NCBI RefSeq assembly: GCF_001625305.1
Contig: NW_017804242.1
Location: forward strand, 5,711,765-5,775,764
DNA length: 64,000 bases
From: Branchiostoma belcheri
Lineage: Eukaryota; Chordata; Leptocardii; Amphioxiformes; Branchiostomatidae
Direction: 5' to 3'
In this document: one piece after another, positions 24,540 through 34,798 of the stretch
Layout of the letters: the number at the start of each line of letters is the position of its first letter
Position numbering within the stretch: position 1 is the stretch's first letter
Made by a program: the position numbers and the translations under genes
The notes under the pieces: model-generated
What the model saw: the letters and a program-made list of their open reading frames with translations, nothing else
Told to the model about the DNA's origin: nothing
Database searches by the model: none

Positions 24540-24850
24540 CGACAGGAACTCAGATGGATATTTCAACCAGTAGAATGGCTGACTGTGCGTACTGGTAGAG
24601 ATCCTGGTTGTGATCTCTGTCCACAAAACATTCCGATTGGGATCTTAACTGGTAGAATGGCTGATTGAACTGATAGAACTGCCAATTGTACCGGCAGAGA
24701 TCCTGATTGTGATCTCTGTCGACAAAAGATTCTGATTGGGATCTCAACTGTTAGAATTGACAATTGTACTGATAGAATCACCAACTGTAGTGGCAGAGAT
24801 CTGATTGTGATCTCTGTGGACAAAGGATTCCGATTGGGATCTCTACTGGT
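24540..24850. repeat. Minisatellite, about 100-bp unit
   Basis: Roughly three copies of a unit with GAGATCCTGGTTGTGATCTC, TGTCGACAAAAGATTC-like and GATTGGGATCTC(A/T)ACTG phrases. Isolated relatives occur near 17,600-17,670 and 20,360-20,420. Repeat-derived frames read across it on the minus strand. Confidence 0.8.
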
Positions 24851-24869
24851 AGTACTGAGATTCTAAGGT

Positions 24870-25110
24870 CTGTATTTAAAAAAAATTGACCATACTGTAA
24901 ATCGTACAAAGCAGATGCAAAATGAGCAAATATGTGCAGTAAATTGCAAAACAAATACAGTATTGGATAATGATACTAATGTCATAGAATGATCAATTCC
25001 AGATTTCATAATGTTGCAGGGCTCAATGTTGGTAACTTTTTATTTGCACACTCACATCAGTTTTGGGGTTTCCAGAGGATGCATGGGAGCACGTGCCTAA
25101 AAATAACCAC
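24870..25110. mobile_element. Family-L repeat, diverged copy
   Basis: Shares ATAATGATACTAATGTCATAGAATG and GGGTTTCCAGAGGATG-type phrases with 25,640-25,930. It is a diverged, unclassified interspersed element whose end resembles GGATGTCATCCA. Confidence 0.45.
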
Positions 25111-25639
25111 AAGAATGGACAATGTTTTTGTGTTGATATCGGTAATCTCACAAAGTTTGTTTTAGTTCGTACATTCCGACAACAGACGAGTGAAAAAATG
25201 TGTGAATTCGACGCTTGTTCGGGGGTTGACGAGCGTGTCAAAAAAGCAGGTTTTTGCTTTTCAAACAGCCACTTTGGAGCAAGTCGTGTAATCGTAAAAA
25301 GAGAACTTGTTTGGGACAGAAAAACAGTTGTAGATTGTTTTAGTCATAATTTGTGTATTATAATTTCTAAACTCTCTTCTCAGATCGATCTGTGTTAAAC
25401 ACTAGGTCGGAATTAGGGCACCCCTGTTGCGATAGAACGTTCCACCGGCAATATAACCAAAAACATGCAGTGCGTTTCGCGAACCATTACGCTTGGGTGT
25501 AAGGCGCTACACTCAAGTGAAATACACAGCTGTGCAGCTTTAATCGCTGTGATCTTTATCTGTCAATATTATATCTCGTGTTGAGCGGGTTTTTGGTCAG
25601 ACAAACTATTACCAAAGGTCTGTGTGTTTGCATGGAACA

Positions 25640-25931
25640 TAGGTCGGAATTAGGGCACCCCCCGTTACCGTAAGTTGCAAAAAGAATATTCAAAAATGAT
25701 ACCAATGTCGTAGAATGCCAAAATCAAACAAAAAAAGGACGAAAATGTAAAGAAATGAATTTGAAGAGTAGATTATTCACCAAATCATACTCTCTGTCAT
25801 TTGTTCAACCTTCATAACCACGTAGATTTCATAATGAAAGCAACTTTTTTTTTTAAACTTTTTTTAAATTCACATGCGCACATAAGTTTTAGGATTCCCA
25901 GAGGATGTCATCCATATAATCAAATCAACAT
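25640..25931 (+). mobile_element. Family-L repeat copy
   Basis: Nearly the full reverse complement of 60,765-61,060. Shared blocks include AAAATGATACCAATGTCGTA, GAAATGAATTTGAAGAGTAG and AATCAAATCAACATG. No coding sequence. The two copies lie in different EXD3 introns in opposite orientation. Confidence 0.7.
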
Positions 25932-26547
25932 GGACTAAAGAATAAAGAAAAATATGCTTGATCCAACGTGCATATTCGGACTCCCCATTTCTAGGCCTCC
26001 GACATTTGTCTGTTGAAGGACATAAGCTTTTGTCAGCCGCCTTTCTGGTGACAAAGGTCACTCTGGGTCATATCCCATGAACCCTTGGATCAGCCGTCTC
26101 CTAATGTGAAGACAGTAATTCAAGGACTTCTCTTTGTCCTGAGTGTGATTATAGGAGATAGGTACTGAGACCAGTCCATCCCAGGTGTGAGATATAGCTG
26201 CTCAATGCTCAGCCAGGCATTGTGGTAACTTCCACTGGGCCTTCTTATAAGATTTGGTAGAAAAGGGTTAGGTATTTGAGCCTCAAGGTTCGTCCTTAAT
26301 AATAGCCCACAGTAAAGGTTAACATTCCCAGAAAAAGGAAGAAAAATGAACTCTATCAGGGTGGCTAGATCTAAACTCTCCTGGCAGATTATTCTCTGTA
26401 TTTGGCTTAAAAAAATGTATTATTATTTGTACTTCTCTTAAAAAAATGTATTTTTTTAACCTGCTTTGTTACATGTAGTCTGGTGAAGACTAATATTGTG
26501 ATAGCAGTCTTCATCTTAACTTTCTTATAATACTTTGTACATTTGAT

Positions 26548-26636
26548 ACAGGGGGGCCTGCATGGGGGGGTCCCGACAACGCTCTACGCCGAATTTGGAA
26601 ACCTCTTGATTACGCTTTACGATAAATTCCAAGTGT
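26548..26636 (-). mobile_element. Family-B MITE copy 3, truncated
   Basis: Begins GGGGGGCCTGCATGGGGGGG, then TCCCGACAACGCTCTACGCC, and stops after GATAAATTCCAAGTG. The rest is lost. It lies 44 bases from a family-A copy. Confidence 0.75.
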
Positions 26637-26679
26637 AAAAAATTCCAATAGCTGTACTGTCTACTGCTCATAAATTCTT

Positions 26680-26891
26680 GGGGGCCTGCATGCCCTTTTT
26701 CGTAAGGCGTAATCAGGCCTTTTTAGTCTTCGTATTCCACAGGCAGCCTCCCAAAAAATCAACGCAATTCGTAATAGAACATTAGCTGCAAAGCGTAAAG
26801 TCGTAATCAGCTCTGAGACTTTAACGTAATTCGTAATCGGTGGCGAAAATTTTGCATAATTCGTAATCACTACCCCCCCATGCAGACCCTC
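26680..26891 (+). mobile_element. Family-A MITE copy 2 (6-bp TSD ATTCTT)
   Basis: Starts GGGGGCCTGCATGCCC, ends CATGCAGACCCTC, and carries multiple CGTAATTCGTAAT-type motifs. The hexamer ATTCTT flanks both ends exactly. Same orientation as all other family-A copies. Confidence 0.82.
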
Positions 26892-27261
26892 ATTCTTACT
26901 TTAACAGGTGGATATTACAAGTCTCCAATGTCTCTGAACAAAGCAAACAACCAAAATAACATCATTGTTAGTTTAAGTCAACCCCATAAGAAGATATTCA
27001 TCGACTACAAAGGCAAACTGAAGAGGGATGAAAATATTTAAAGTTAGGATTAACTTTCTTGTGGGCAGTTTGTCCTTCTATGCTAATTCCGACCCAAATA
27101 TATGTCCAATGCTTTCTTTCTATTCTGCTGCGATCATAAAGAATAACTGGCCTGAAAGTAAGTGGTATGTCGGCGATTATCCAAGAATCTGAATGCCATA
27201 ACCTCGCTCCAGTTGTGCGAAGCCATTTTAGGCAAAGTTGTGGTCATTTGTGGTAAGAAAC

Positions 27262-27416
27262 AGGAGGAGCGAGTAGAAACAGATAAAAACCCCTGGTCCC
27301 GGGCCGGGCTTCAAACCCACGACCAAACCCGGGCACCAATCCACATGCTGACGTTTTAACGAATTGGCTAAAAGGTCTAGACCCATCGGCCAGGTCAGTT
27401 GGTAGCGCCTATATAT
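27262..27416 (-). mobile_element. tRNA-derived SINE copy 1
   Basis: Read on the minus strand it has a tRNA-like head with a degenerate A box near TTTTAGCCAATTCGTT and a B box GGTTTGAAGCC, then GGGACCAGGGGTTTTTATCT and a tail GTTTCTACTCGCTCCTCCTG. Copies with the same order lie at 27,568-27,712 and 54,364-54,540. These are Pol III-derived retroposons, not tRNA genes: the stems do not close. Confidence 0.7.
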
Positions 27417-27460
27417 GTAACAGTGGGGGGTTTATATATATATATACCCCCCACTGTTAC
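27417..27460. repeat. Perfect 14-bp hairpin with (TA)n loop
   Basis: GTAACAGTGGGGGG and its exact complement CCCCCCACTGTTAC flank a loop TTTATATATATATATA. The arm matches the 5' end of the neighbouring SINEs (on minus), so it looks like two SINE heads abutted head to head. Confidence 0.85.
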
Positions 27461-27567
27461 ACTACTCCCCTCTTTCCAAGATTCGTCCTCGAATCTTACA
27501 AATTCGACATCCCTGGCACGCTTTGCCAGAACTCCCAGTGTCGGTGTTGGAAAAACTGTAAGAAACA

Positions 27568-27712
27568 GGAGGAGCGAGTAGAAACAGATGAAAACTCCTG
27601 GTCCCGGGCTGGGGTTTGAACCCACGACCAAACCCGGGCACCAGCCAATGCTCTAAGGATGCAGCTAAAAGGTCTAGACCCATCGGCCAGGACTGTTACA
27701 GCGGACCCAAGT
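27568..27712 (-). mobile_element. tRNA-derived SINE copy 2
   Basis: Minus-strand order as in copy 1: GGCCGATGGGTCTAGACCTT, B box GGGTTCAAACCCC, GGGACCAGGAG and a tail with GTTTCTACTCGCTCCTCCTG. It lies about 150 bases from copy 1 in the same orientation. Confidence 0.7.
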
Positions 27713-27788
27713 TGGTGTAGTCACAGAAGACAAGTGGTAATGTCTTAGGCACAACGTTTAATGTTTGTGGCCTATGGGGGGAAAATTC

Positions 27789-28566
27789 TTAGGCCCGATT
27801 TAGACTAGAAACGCTTAAGGGGTTTTGGCCAGGGAAACGTTTCGGAACGGTTAACCGTTCCTGGTCTAAAGAGGAAAAAACGGTTTGTTATGGGTTTTCG
27901 CGGACCGTTTCCGAAAACCACCTCCATCGTGGTTTTCGACCGTTTCAGAACCCTTCAGCGGGGGGCCCGAAACGCTTTTTGCTAGGTCTAAAGTCAAAGG
28001 GTTTCTTGAAACGGTAAACCAGGTCACGTGTCATATGCTAATCACATGTTAATACGCCCGCGCACGTCCATTTTCTGGTAGATTCGCGCCATATTCGATT
28101 GTGTCCATTTTCGCCATTTTATATCATGTATTTCTCGACTTTTCATCATTCTTTACGTCTGGAGGGATGGCAGAAGGCCAGGGGAGGGTCTGGACCCAAG
28201 AAGAGATCTGCTGCTTGATCAGCTTGTGGGCCGATCAAACTATACAATCCCGCTTGGAGACCTTGCATAATAGGGAGGGCATATAGATGCTTGTGGACGG
28301 GCTGGCGGCTGAGGGGTATTTACGCACCCCAAAGCAGGTTCGGGTGAAGTTCAAGGCCCTGAAACACAAGTATCATAAGGCCAATGAGGCAAACCGTAGA
28401 AGCGGCTTGGGGAGGTCATCATAGGTCACTGTGGGTCAGAAACATCCTGCGCCACGGGCGGCCCGAAACGCTTCCGCCTCAGTGTCTAAAGACGAACCGT
28501 TTTCTGTGGTGAAACGTTTCGTACCGTTTCGAAACGGTTAACCGTTTCTAGTCTAAATCGGGCCTA
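27789..28566 (+). mobile_element. Harbinger-like element carrying a Myb/SANT remnant
   Basis: The two ends are perfect 25-bp inverted repeats starting TTAGGCCCGATTTAGACTAG. The 778-bp element has further internal copies of AAACG/GGTTAACCGTTTC-type sequence next to the ends. Inside is a broken Myb/SANT-like gene (28,167-28,424). Harbinger transposons encode a DDE transposase plus a separate Myb/SANT-like protein, and the outer TTA/TAA fits their TWA target. This looks like a deletion derivative that kept part of the second gene. Confidence 0.75.
28167..28424 (+). pseudogene. Myb/SANT-like DNA-binding domain, one stop codon
   Basis: From an ATG at 28,167 the frame reads M-A-E-G-Q-G-R-V-W-T-Q-E-E-I-C-C-L-I-S-L-W-A-D and continues to a TAG at 28,284. 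It then resumes in the same frame with D-G-L-A-A-E-G-Y-L-R-T-P-K-Q-V-R-V-K-F-K-A-L-K-H-K-Y and ends at a TAG at 28,422. The pattern W..EE..L..LW....IQ..L....GY.RT..Q.R.K.K.LK..Y is the Myb/SANT-like domain of Harbinger partner proteins and trihelix factors. The frame is not shifted, so one point mutation explains the break. The last tryptophan-equivalent position and any C-terminal part are absent. Confidence 0.75.
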
Positions 28567-29027
28567 AGACCAATGGTTGTTTTATGGACATGGTCGCTGG
28601 ACCAAGTTTGACTGTATTCATGTCCGTATAGTACATGTACAGAACAAGGTCATTAGCCATTGAGACAACTTGCCTTCCTATGTAATGAGTCGCATAAATC
28701 TTTGTAATCTTTACAGTTGATCTGTGCACCATGTACTAATATCAATCTTAAACTGTACTGATCTTTATCTCTACACAGAGAATGGTGATGTATTGTTGTC
28801 TAGCTCTGGGCAAGGTCGTATGTTGAGAGGCCCACAATGGACGCTATTCTGTGATCCGGGAGAATTACGTATAACCTTAGCCCATTCCAGGTCATTTGGT
28901 TGCACATCCGATTGTGATATAGTCTGTGAAACTTGTTGTTGTTGTCATAGCACCATACCTTTCCACCAAAGACAGCCATTGCCTACGGACATTTTCTCTT
29001 CCAGTAAATTTGCTTGGAATTAAGGAC

Positions 29028-29623
29028 TGGGGCTTGAAATACTTTTTTTCCTGCATACCTGCACTGGTGCAGTTAACTTTGATAATTACCTGCATTAAAC
29101 CAATTTTATCTGCACCACTCAGAATTGAGGAAGAATGGGTCATACTAAAAACTGTTCAGAAACTAATTTTACCTGCACTAACATCTATATACCCAGTACA
29201 GGTTAGGCACAGGTAGACAGTGACTATCTGCACAGCTCCAATTTTACTTGCACTGATCTGCATATACCCAGTACATAGACCAGTGCAGGTAGATATCAGA
29301 AATACCTGCACAGCTCCAATTTTACCTGCACTAACCTGCATATACCCAGTACATGGCCCAGTGCAGGTTAGGTGCAGGTAGACATCAGAAATACCTGCAC
29401 AGCTCCAATTTTACCTGCACTAACCTGCATATACCCAGTACATGGACCAGTAGGTTAGGTACAGGTAGACATCAGAAATACCTGCACAGCTTCAGTTTTA
29501 ACGTTACCTGCACTAACCCGCATATACCCAGTACATGGACCAGTGCAGGTTAGGTGCAGGTAGACATAAGAAATACCTGCACTAACATGTATACCCAGTA
29601 TACAGGTGGTATTTTGAGCCCTG
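29028..29623. mobile_element. Family-H element 1 with internal minisatellite
   Basis: The ends TGGGGCTTGAAATAC and ATTTTGAGCCCTG are inverted relatives, with AGGAC directly outside both. From about 29,163 the interior is a tandem array of about 88 bp (CTGCACAGCTCCAATTTTAC, CTGCACTAACCTGCATATAC, CCCAGTACATGGACCAGTGC), roughly four and a half copies. No coding capacity. Confidence 0.75.
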
Positions 29624-29901
29624 AGGACAAAACTCAAAACTCAGATGACTTGTTAGTTCAGAAGGTCAGCTATGACAACACATATTAATGTCAGTAATCT
29701 AATGACTTGGTTCTATCATGCACAGAAAGAAAAATAAAGCGATGGCATTTGGTTTTACGGTACACTGAAGCCCCCCTCCCCCATCTATACTGTCTACTCT
29801 GGGAACTTGTCAAGATTCAAAAACTGGCCTGGCAGGAGTTAGTCATAGATCAAGCAATGATGATACCTGGCTCAAGTTTGCTCCCGAACTATTGTCAATC
29901 T

Positions 29902-30271
29902 CATGCCCGTAGCCAGGATTTTGAATGGGGGGGTTCTTCCCACTGCTTGTGGGCACCTCGAGCGCCGTAGGAAAATTTTTAATAATGAACCTGCTAAAAT
30001 GGCATTCGTGCGTTTTTGAGAGGATTTAAAATAAAAAATCGGAGATAACTTTTTATTCAATGACACAGGAAGCAGTTTTTCTACGATTCCAGTCTATCTT
30101 TTCAAGAAAAAATCTTGGACCTTTACATAAAAAGTGGACCAAAAAGTGGACCTTTACATAAAAAGTGGACCAAAAAGTGGACCTTTACATTAAAAGTGGA
30201 CCAAAAAGTGGACATTTGAGCCTTGTGAGGGGTTCTTCCGAACACCCCGAACCCCCCTGGCTACGGGCATG
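29902..30271. mobile_element. Family-E MITE copy 1 (GCCCGTAGCCAGG ends)
   Basis: Starts CATGCCCGTAGCCAGGATTT and ends CCTGGCTACGGGCATG. Inside is a short tandem of AAAAAGTGGACC-type units. Copies at 53,643-53,980 and 60,087-60,434 run in the opposite orientation. No coding sequence. Confidence 0.85.
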
Positions 30272-30532
30272 ACTCTTCCGGCCCAAATCAGATTACCAAA
30301 ACATGTTTTGTGGTTTCTAACACAGGCCTTATCTTATAATGACATTTTTGACCTTTATAATTTTGTCGGCTCCAAGGTCAGGGCGATATGATTGACAGGA
30401 ACAATGAGTTGTACCAATGGGGCAGAAGATGGCACATGGTAGTGCACATGTCTATTGTTTGAATCCTGAACTACCCTCAAATAGGATTATACCCCTAAGG
30501 CATGCATATCCCATGACTAGACCAGGACTCGA

Positions 30533-31012
30533 AATCTTTTTACCTGTATACCTGTAGGTAACATTGAAAATTACCCGCACCAGTCCAGTGTTCTAGCTAG
30601 TTTGAAATATTTTTCTGTCATCTCAATTTTGTTTGATATAAGGCCATGCTGACTTAATTTTATGCATGGCATCTGCGCGCGCATTGATTTTCGCCTGTTC
30701 TACAAAAAAAAAAAAAGAATCATGTCCACCGAGGCTCTGGCCTGGTTCTAGGCCTGGGTAGTCCATGATATTTAGCGACAAAATACGGAGCTGGGCACCC
30801 AGGCTACCGAAGCTCCACGGCTCAAGAACTCAGTACATACATACAGTGCCAAAAAAGCCACATACATCTACAGTACATGTTATACATGTATATCATGATA
30901 AACCCAGTACATGGACCAGTGCAGATTAGGCACAGGTAGAAATACCTGTACATCTCCAATATATTATACCTGCACTAACCTGCTTAATACTATGCAGGTA
31001 TTTTAAGCCCTG
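30533..31012. mobile_element. Family-H element 2
   Basis: Starts CAGGACTCGAAATC and ends GTATTTTAAGCCCTG. The interior has one diverged unit of the same CCAGTACATGGACCAGTGCA minisatellite found in element 1, plus unrelated sequence. No clear target duplication. Confidence 0.6.
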
Positions 31013-31399
31013 TACATCTATATACACATACATGTACATTTAACATAACTTCACAAGAAAACATGCTATCTTCAAGATTGTCTTTCTAATAAGTATTTTC
31101 AAACGTTCAAGATTATGGTGCTTGCTTTGCCTCAAGCATTATGCTTCATGTTCGAAAAAAGAAGAATTTTCAAAGCGTAATCATTCCAGTGAATGAATAG
31201 TGCTGCATTCTATGCCAGTTTACAAATCCTGCACAGGTTCAACATGTCATTACAAGATCACCCCTTTTGGATAGGCTACACATCAGTTAACATTACCAAA
31301 TTAAGAATCAGTTTGCACAATTTGGCAATAGAATAAGGCCGGTATAATAATATACCAGCTAACCAGAGACAATCTCCCTCATATCAAGAAAGTGTTGAA

Positions 31400-31637
31400 G
31401 ATGACAACTTTCTAGTTGTTACAGTTTTTCCATCTATCAATGAAGTGGTTTAATTAAAAGTAAAAAATTCATAGTCTGAATATTATCCCAGCCCTTTGTG
31501 TTGACTTCATGGCTCCTATCATAGCATTTGGGGCTAGCAGAGGATGCCTAGACCTGTTTTTATTTTTTTTTTCCCTGTCGCTTCACATTTTTTCTGAAAA
31601 AATCCGAGGACCAACAACTCAAATTGGTGTGGCCTAA
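31400..31637. mobile_element. Family-C MITE, partial
   Basis: Right part only: GTTACAGTTTTTCCATC, GTTGACTTCATGGCTCCTAT, GATGCCTAGACCTG and the end CAAATTGGTGTGGCCTAA. The left terminal repeat is not present. Confidence 0.7.
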
Positions 31638-31842
31638 CCAGTCAGAAAAAGCACTAAAACATGATAAATTGTGTAAGTAAGTAGTAGTGGGGAGGGGGGT
31701 GGTAATTGTCCTTGACTTTTTTTACCCTGTAGGTATGTGATTAGAGCAAGTTGTCAGTATAACGAGTGTAGATTGGGATGTAAGTGTGCACTAAGTACAG
31801 GGTCTGGACAGAAACAACTGTCATGAGCAGACAGGGTTGGAA

Positions 31843-32050
31843 GGGGGCCTGCATGCCCCTTTTCGTAAGGCGTAATCAGGCCTTTTTAGTCTTCATAATC
31901 CATAGGCAGCCTCCACAAAAATCAACGTAATTCGTAATAGTACATTAGCCACAAAGCGTAAAGTTGTAATCAGCTCTGACTGAGACTTTGACGTAATCGG
32001 CGTCCAAAATTTTGCAGAATTCGTAATCACAAACCCCCATGCAGGCCCTC
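31843..32050 (+). mobile_element. Family-A MITE copy 3 (6-bp TSD TTGGAA)
   Basis: Starts GGGGGCCTGCATG, ends CATGCAGGCCCTC, and TTGGAA lies exactly outside both ends. The interior carries the CGTAAGGCGTAATCAGGCC and AGCGTAAAG motifs of the family. Confidence 0.85.
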
Positions 32051-32117
32051 TTGGAATGCTGTCTAGTAGTGATATCCAAGCAGATATGGTGGGGGCAAGA
32101 CAGCGCCAGATTGGCTA

Positions 32118-32370
32118 TTTGAAAGCTTTTGTGGCTGAAGTAGACACAAGAAAGCAGACAGTAACTGAACCAAAAGCACCACCTATCCCATTAAACGGTA
32201 CTGCACCCCGGATGACATCCATTCATTGATCTATCTATCTTATTTCAAATTTGAAAGTTTTTGTGGCTGAAAGTCCAACAGATACATTACTGTTGACACA
32301 AGACAGCAGCTGGCTACAAAAGCACCACCTATACCATTAAATGGTATTGCACCCAGGATGACATCCATTC
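32118..32370. repeat. Imperfect tandem duplication, about 135-bp period
   Basis: Two copies share TTGAAAG(C/T)TTTTGTGGCTGAA, AAAAGCACCACCTAT(C/A)CCATT and GGATGACATCCATTC, diverged by about 15 percent by eye. A TCTATCTATC microsatellite follows each. No gene seen. Confidence 0.75.
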
Positions 32371-32799
32371 GGACTCCAGGAAGAATAGTGTAAAGGACAA
32401 AACACTTACGGAGATCGTAATAAACAAACAAAAACAAACGTTTATTTGTCTACCTATCTATCTAATATATTTGATATCCATCTATCTACCGGTAACTTTC
32501 TTCATGTACATTGTATAAGCCCTGTGAAAATTCATATGCTTCCTTCACTGACTAAAATACATGTACACCAAGATATTGAACCAGAAAAACACCTTTAAGG
32601 CTCACACTTTTTTTACACAAACTTACACTCTCTTACATACCTTTTATAAGTACAACACCTGCAGTGGCCAGCTTTATCATGGAATGGGGGAGGCACCTGT
32701 GGGTGCACCTGGCCAGCTGCAGCCATGTTCTCCAGGACACCTGGTGAACATCAAAACAGGTGCACATCAGCAGGTGAGAGCCACAAAAAAAAATATGTG

Positions 32800-32996
32800 T
32801 TTTTGGGTCTGTGTGATTTGTATGTGCATGTGTGTGTGCAAGTGATTATGCATGTGTGCGTGTGCGTGTGTTTGTATATGTGCATGTATGTGTGTACATG
32901 TATTTGTGTGTGTGTGCAGCATGTGTACATGTACATGTATATGTGTGTCAAAGTGTGTGTGTATGCGTGTGTATGTGTGCACGTGTGTGTAAGTAT

Positions 32997-33027
<31 letters not shown>

Positions 33028-33092
33028 ATATACCGGTATGTGTGCGTGTGTGTGTGTGTGTAGGCTTGTGTATATGTGTGTGTTTGTGTATA

Positions 33093-33125
<33 letters not shown>

Positions 33126-33155
33126 ATGTATGCGTTTGTGTGTCTCAAGAACCTG
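32800..33155 (+). repeat. Imperfect (TG)n/(TATG)n tract
   Basis: About 350 bases dominated by TG with GTATG, GCATG and GTACATG variants. Long Cys/Val-rich and His/Thr-rich frames on the two strands are low-complexity artefacts. Confidence 0.97.
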
Positions 33156-33436
33156 TTGCTCTGAACAGGAAATGCGGGTAGCCGGGTAGGTGTCAGCAAA
33201 AAGTTTGATTTGAAGGATAAGATTTAAAGTTTGACTCCTGTCCCTCTAGCAGCCTTCTAGGGCACTGCAGCAGAACTTCTGCTTTCGATATTTACAAATG
33301 ATACATATTCCCATGCTGGCATATCTATGCATGATATTTCCAATTTGCGTCCAATTTGTGAACATGTCTGAACTACTATCAGAACCTTAAAACTTGTGGT
33401 GGGAGAGTCCTTAAAGAATCCTTAAAGATCCAGGTC

Positions 33437-33791
33437 TTAAAGGCATCCAATACGATTTCATAGCAGCAAAACTGGAAATATTGTGAATAAGGCATGTATT
33501 GACACATGCTGGTTCATATTAGCACATTTCAATCAGTATTTCATACTTTGGGTGTTTAAAACTGCAGAAACAAGCCCCAAGATGAGTCCATTATTTTCTG
33601 GGCGGTATCCTAAAACTCAACCAAGGGCCCTTCCAGTAACCATTTTCCGTCAGAATTTTGGGTATGTTTGTATAAGGGTCAATATACATTGGGATAGTTT
33701 GGTTTCAACTCTGTATGTAGTTAAGCGATTAGAATTTTGACTTTGAAAATTTGGGTTTCCAAGCCCTAAAAACTGCACTGGGTGCCTTTAA
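33437..33791. mobile_element. Family-F TTAA-flanked MITE copy 2
   Basis: TTAA at 33,437-33,440 is followed by AGGCATCCAATACG. The right end CACTGGGTGCCT is followed by TTAA at 33,788-33,791. The ends are inverted repeats of about 10 bp starting AGGCA(T/C)CCA. TTAA duplications are made by piggyBac and Kolobok transposases, and the 5'-AG start suits Kolobok. Not coding. Confidence 0.75.
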
Positions 33792-33905
33792 CAGTTAGCC
33801 TGCAGTGCTAAAGAGACTAAGTGGTATAAGTGGATAAGGTGCTGTTCATTGGACAGGTACAAGGATTTGGCCCCAGGCCTTGTAAGGTCTTTAACCCCAC
33901 CGTAA

Positions 33906-34279
33906 GGCCACACCAATTTAATTTGTTGGTTCTCGGATTTTCTCAGAAAAAATATGAAGCGGCAGGGCGAAAAGAAATAAAAATAAAAACAGGTCTAGGC
34001 ATCCTATTATAGGCTTAAATGCTACAGAATGAGCCATGAAGTCAACACAAAAGGCTGGGTTAAAATTTAAACATTGAATTTTGAACTTTTAATCAAACCA
34101 CTGCAATGATAGATGGGAAAACTGTAACAACTAGGAAGAAAAGGACTTTCCTCAACTGTTGGGGGCAAAACATGAGCATTTTTCAGTTGATTCAGGGCCA
34201 GAATCAAATTTTTTTTTTTGCAAATCAGAAAAAAACGAAGAGGTGAATCCGAGAACCAACAAATTAAATTGGTGTGGCC
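33906..34279. mobile_element. Family-C Harbinger-like MITE, complete (TSD TAA)
   Basis: Inverted ends GGCCACACCAATTTAATTTG and its complement at 34,260-34,279, extended to about 45 bp with mismatches, are flanked on both sides by TAA. The interior holds CAGGTCTAGGCATCCTATTA and AGGAAGAAAAGGACTTTCC. This is the best complete copy of the family in the window. Confidence 0.85.
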
Positions 34280-34378
34280 TAATGGAGTCTCAAATCAAAC
34301 TTAATGCACATTCCAGGTCATAAGGGAACATCAAAGAAACAGCGAGATCTGCTGGGAAAGATTAACGAAATTCTATAA

Positions 34379-34798
34379 GGCCACACCAAGTAAATTTTAT
34401 GGATGACGTCCTTTGGAGACCCTAAATCTAATGCGAGAGGGCGAAAAAAAAACAAGAAGGGCCCTATGAAACAAGATGCCTAGATTAGAAATATACTAAG
34501 AGACGACAAATGTTAGGACACAAATTGAATGAGGTGACACAGTGTAACAAGGTAACAAGCAAGAAGTCTTTTATTCATCATCAAAACAGCAATAAATCAG
34601 GTGGAACAGCAGTTGTCTTCCTGTCCTGTTTCTTTCATCACATTTTTGCAGGCTTGCAGAAACAAAGCATAAAATTGCGGCACTGTCGTCACTCTTTGGT
34701 CATAGTTACAGGAAGCAGAATTTCTTGTTTTTTTTCTAGGAACAGGCCAAAATCAATGCGCGCGCGGACGTCATCCATAAAATTTACTTGGTGTCGCC
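34379..34798. mobile_element. Family-D Harbinger-like MITE copy 2 (TSD TAA)
   Basis: GGCCACACCAAGTAAATTTT and the inverted AAATTTACTTGGTGTCGCC close the element, and TAA flanks both ends. The first 11 bp of the terminal repeat are the same as family C, so the two probably answer to one transposase. Confidence 0.82.

Noticed and set aside
27262..27712. Functional tRNA genes
   Set aside because: A and B boxes are present but acceptor and anticodon stems do not close and the units share a non-tRNA tail; they are SINEs.
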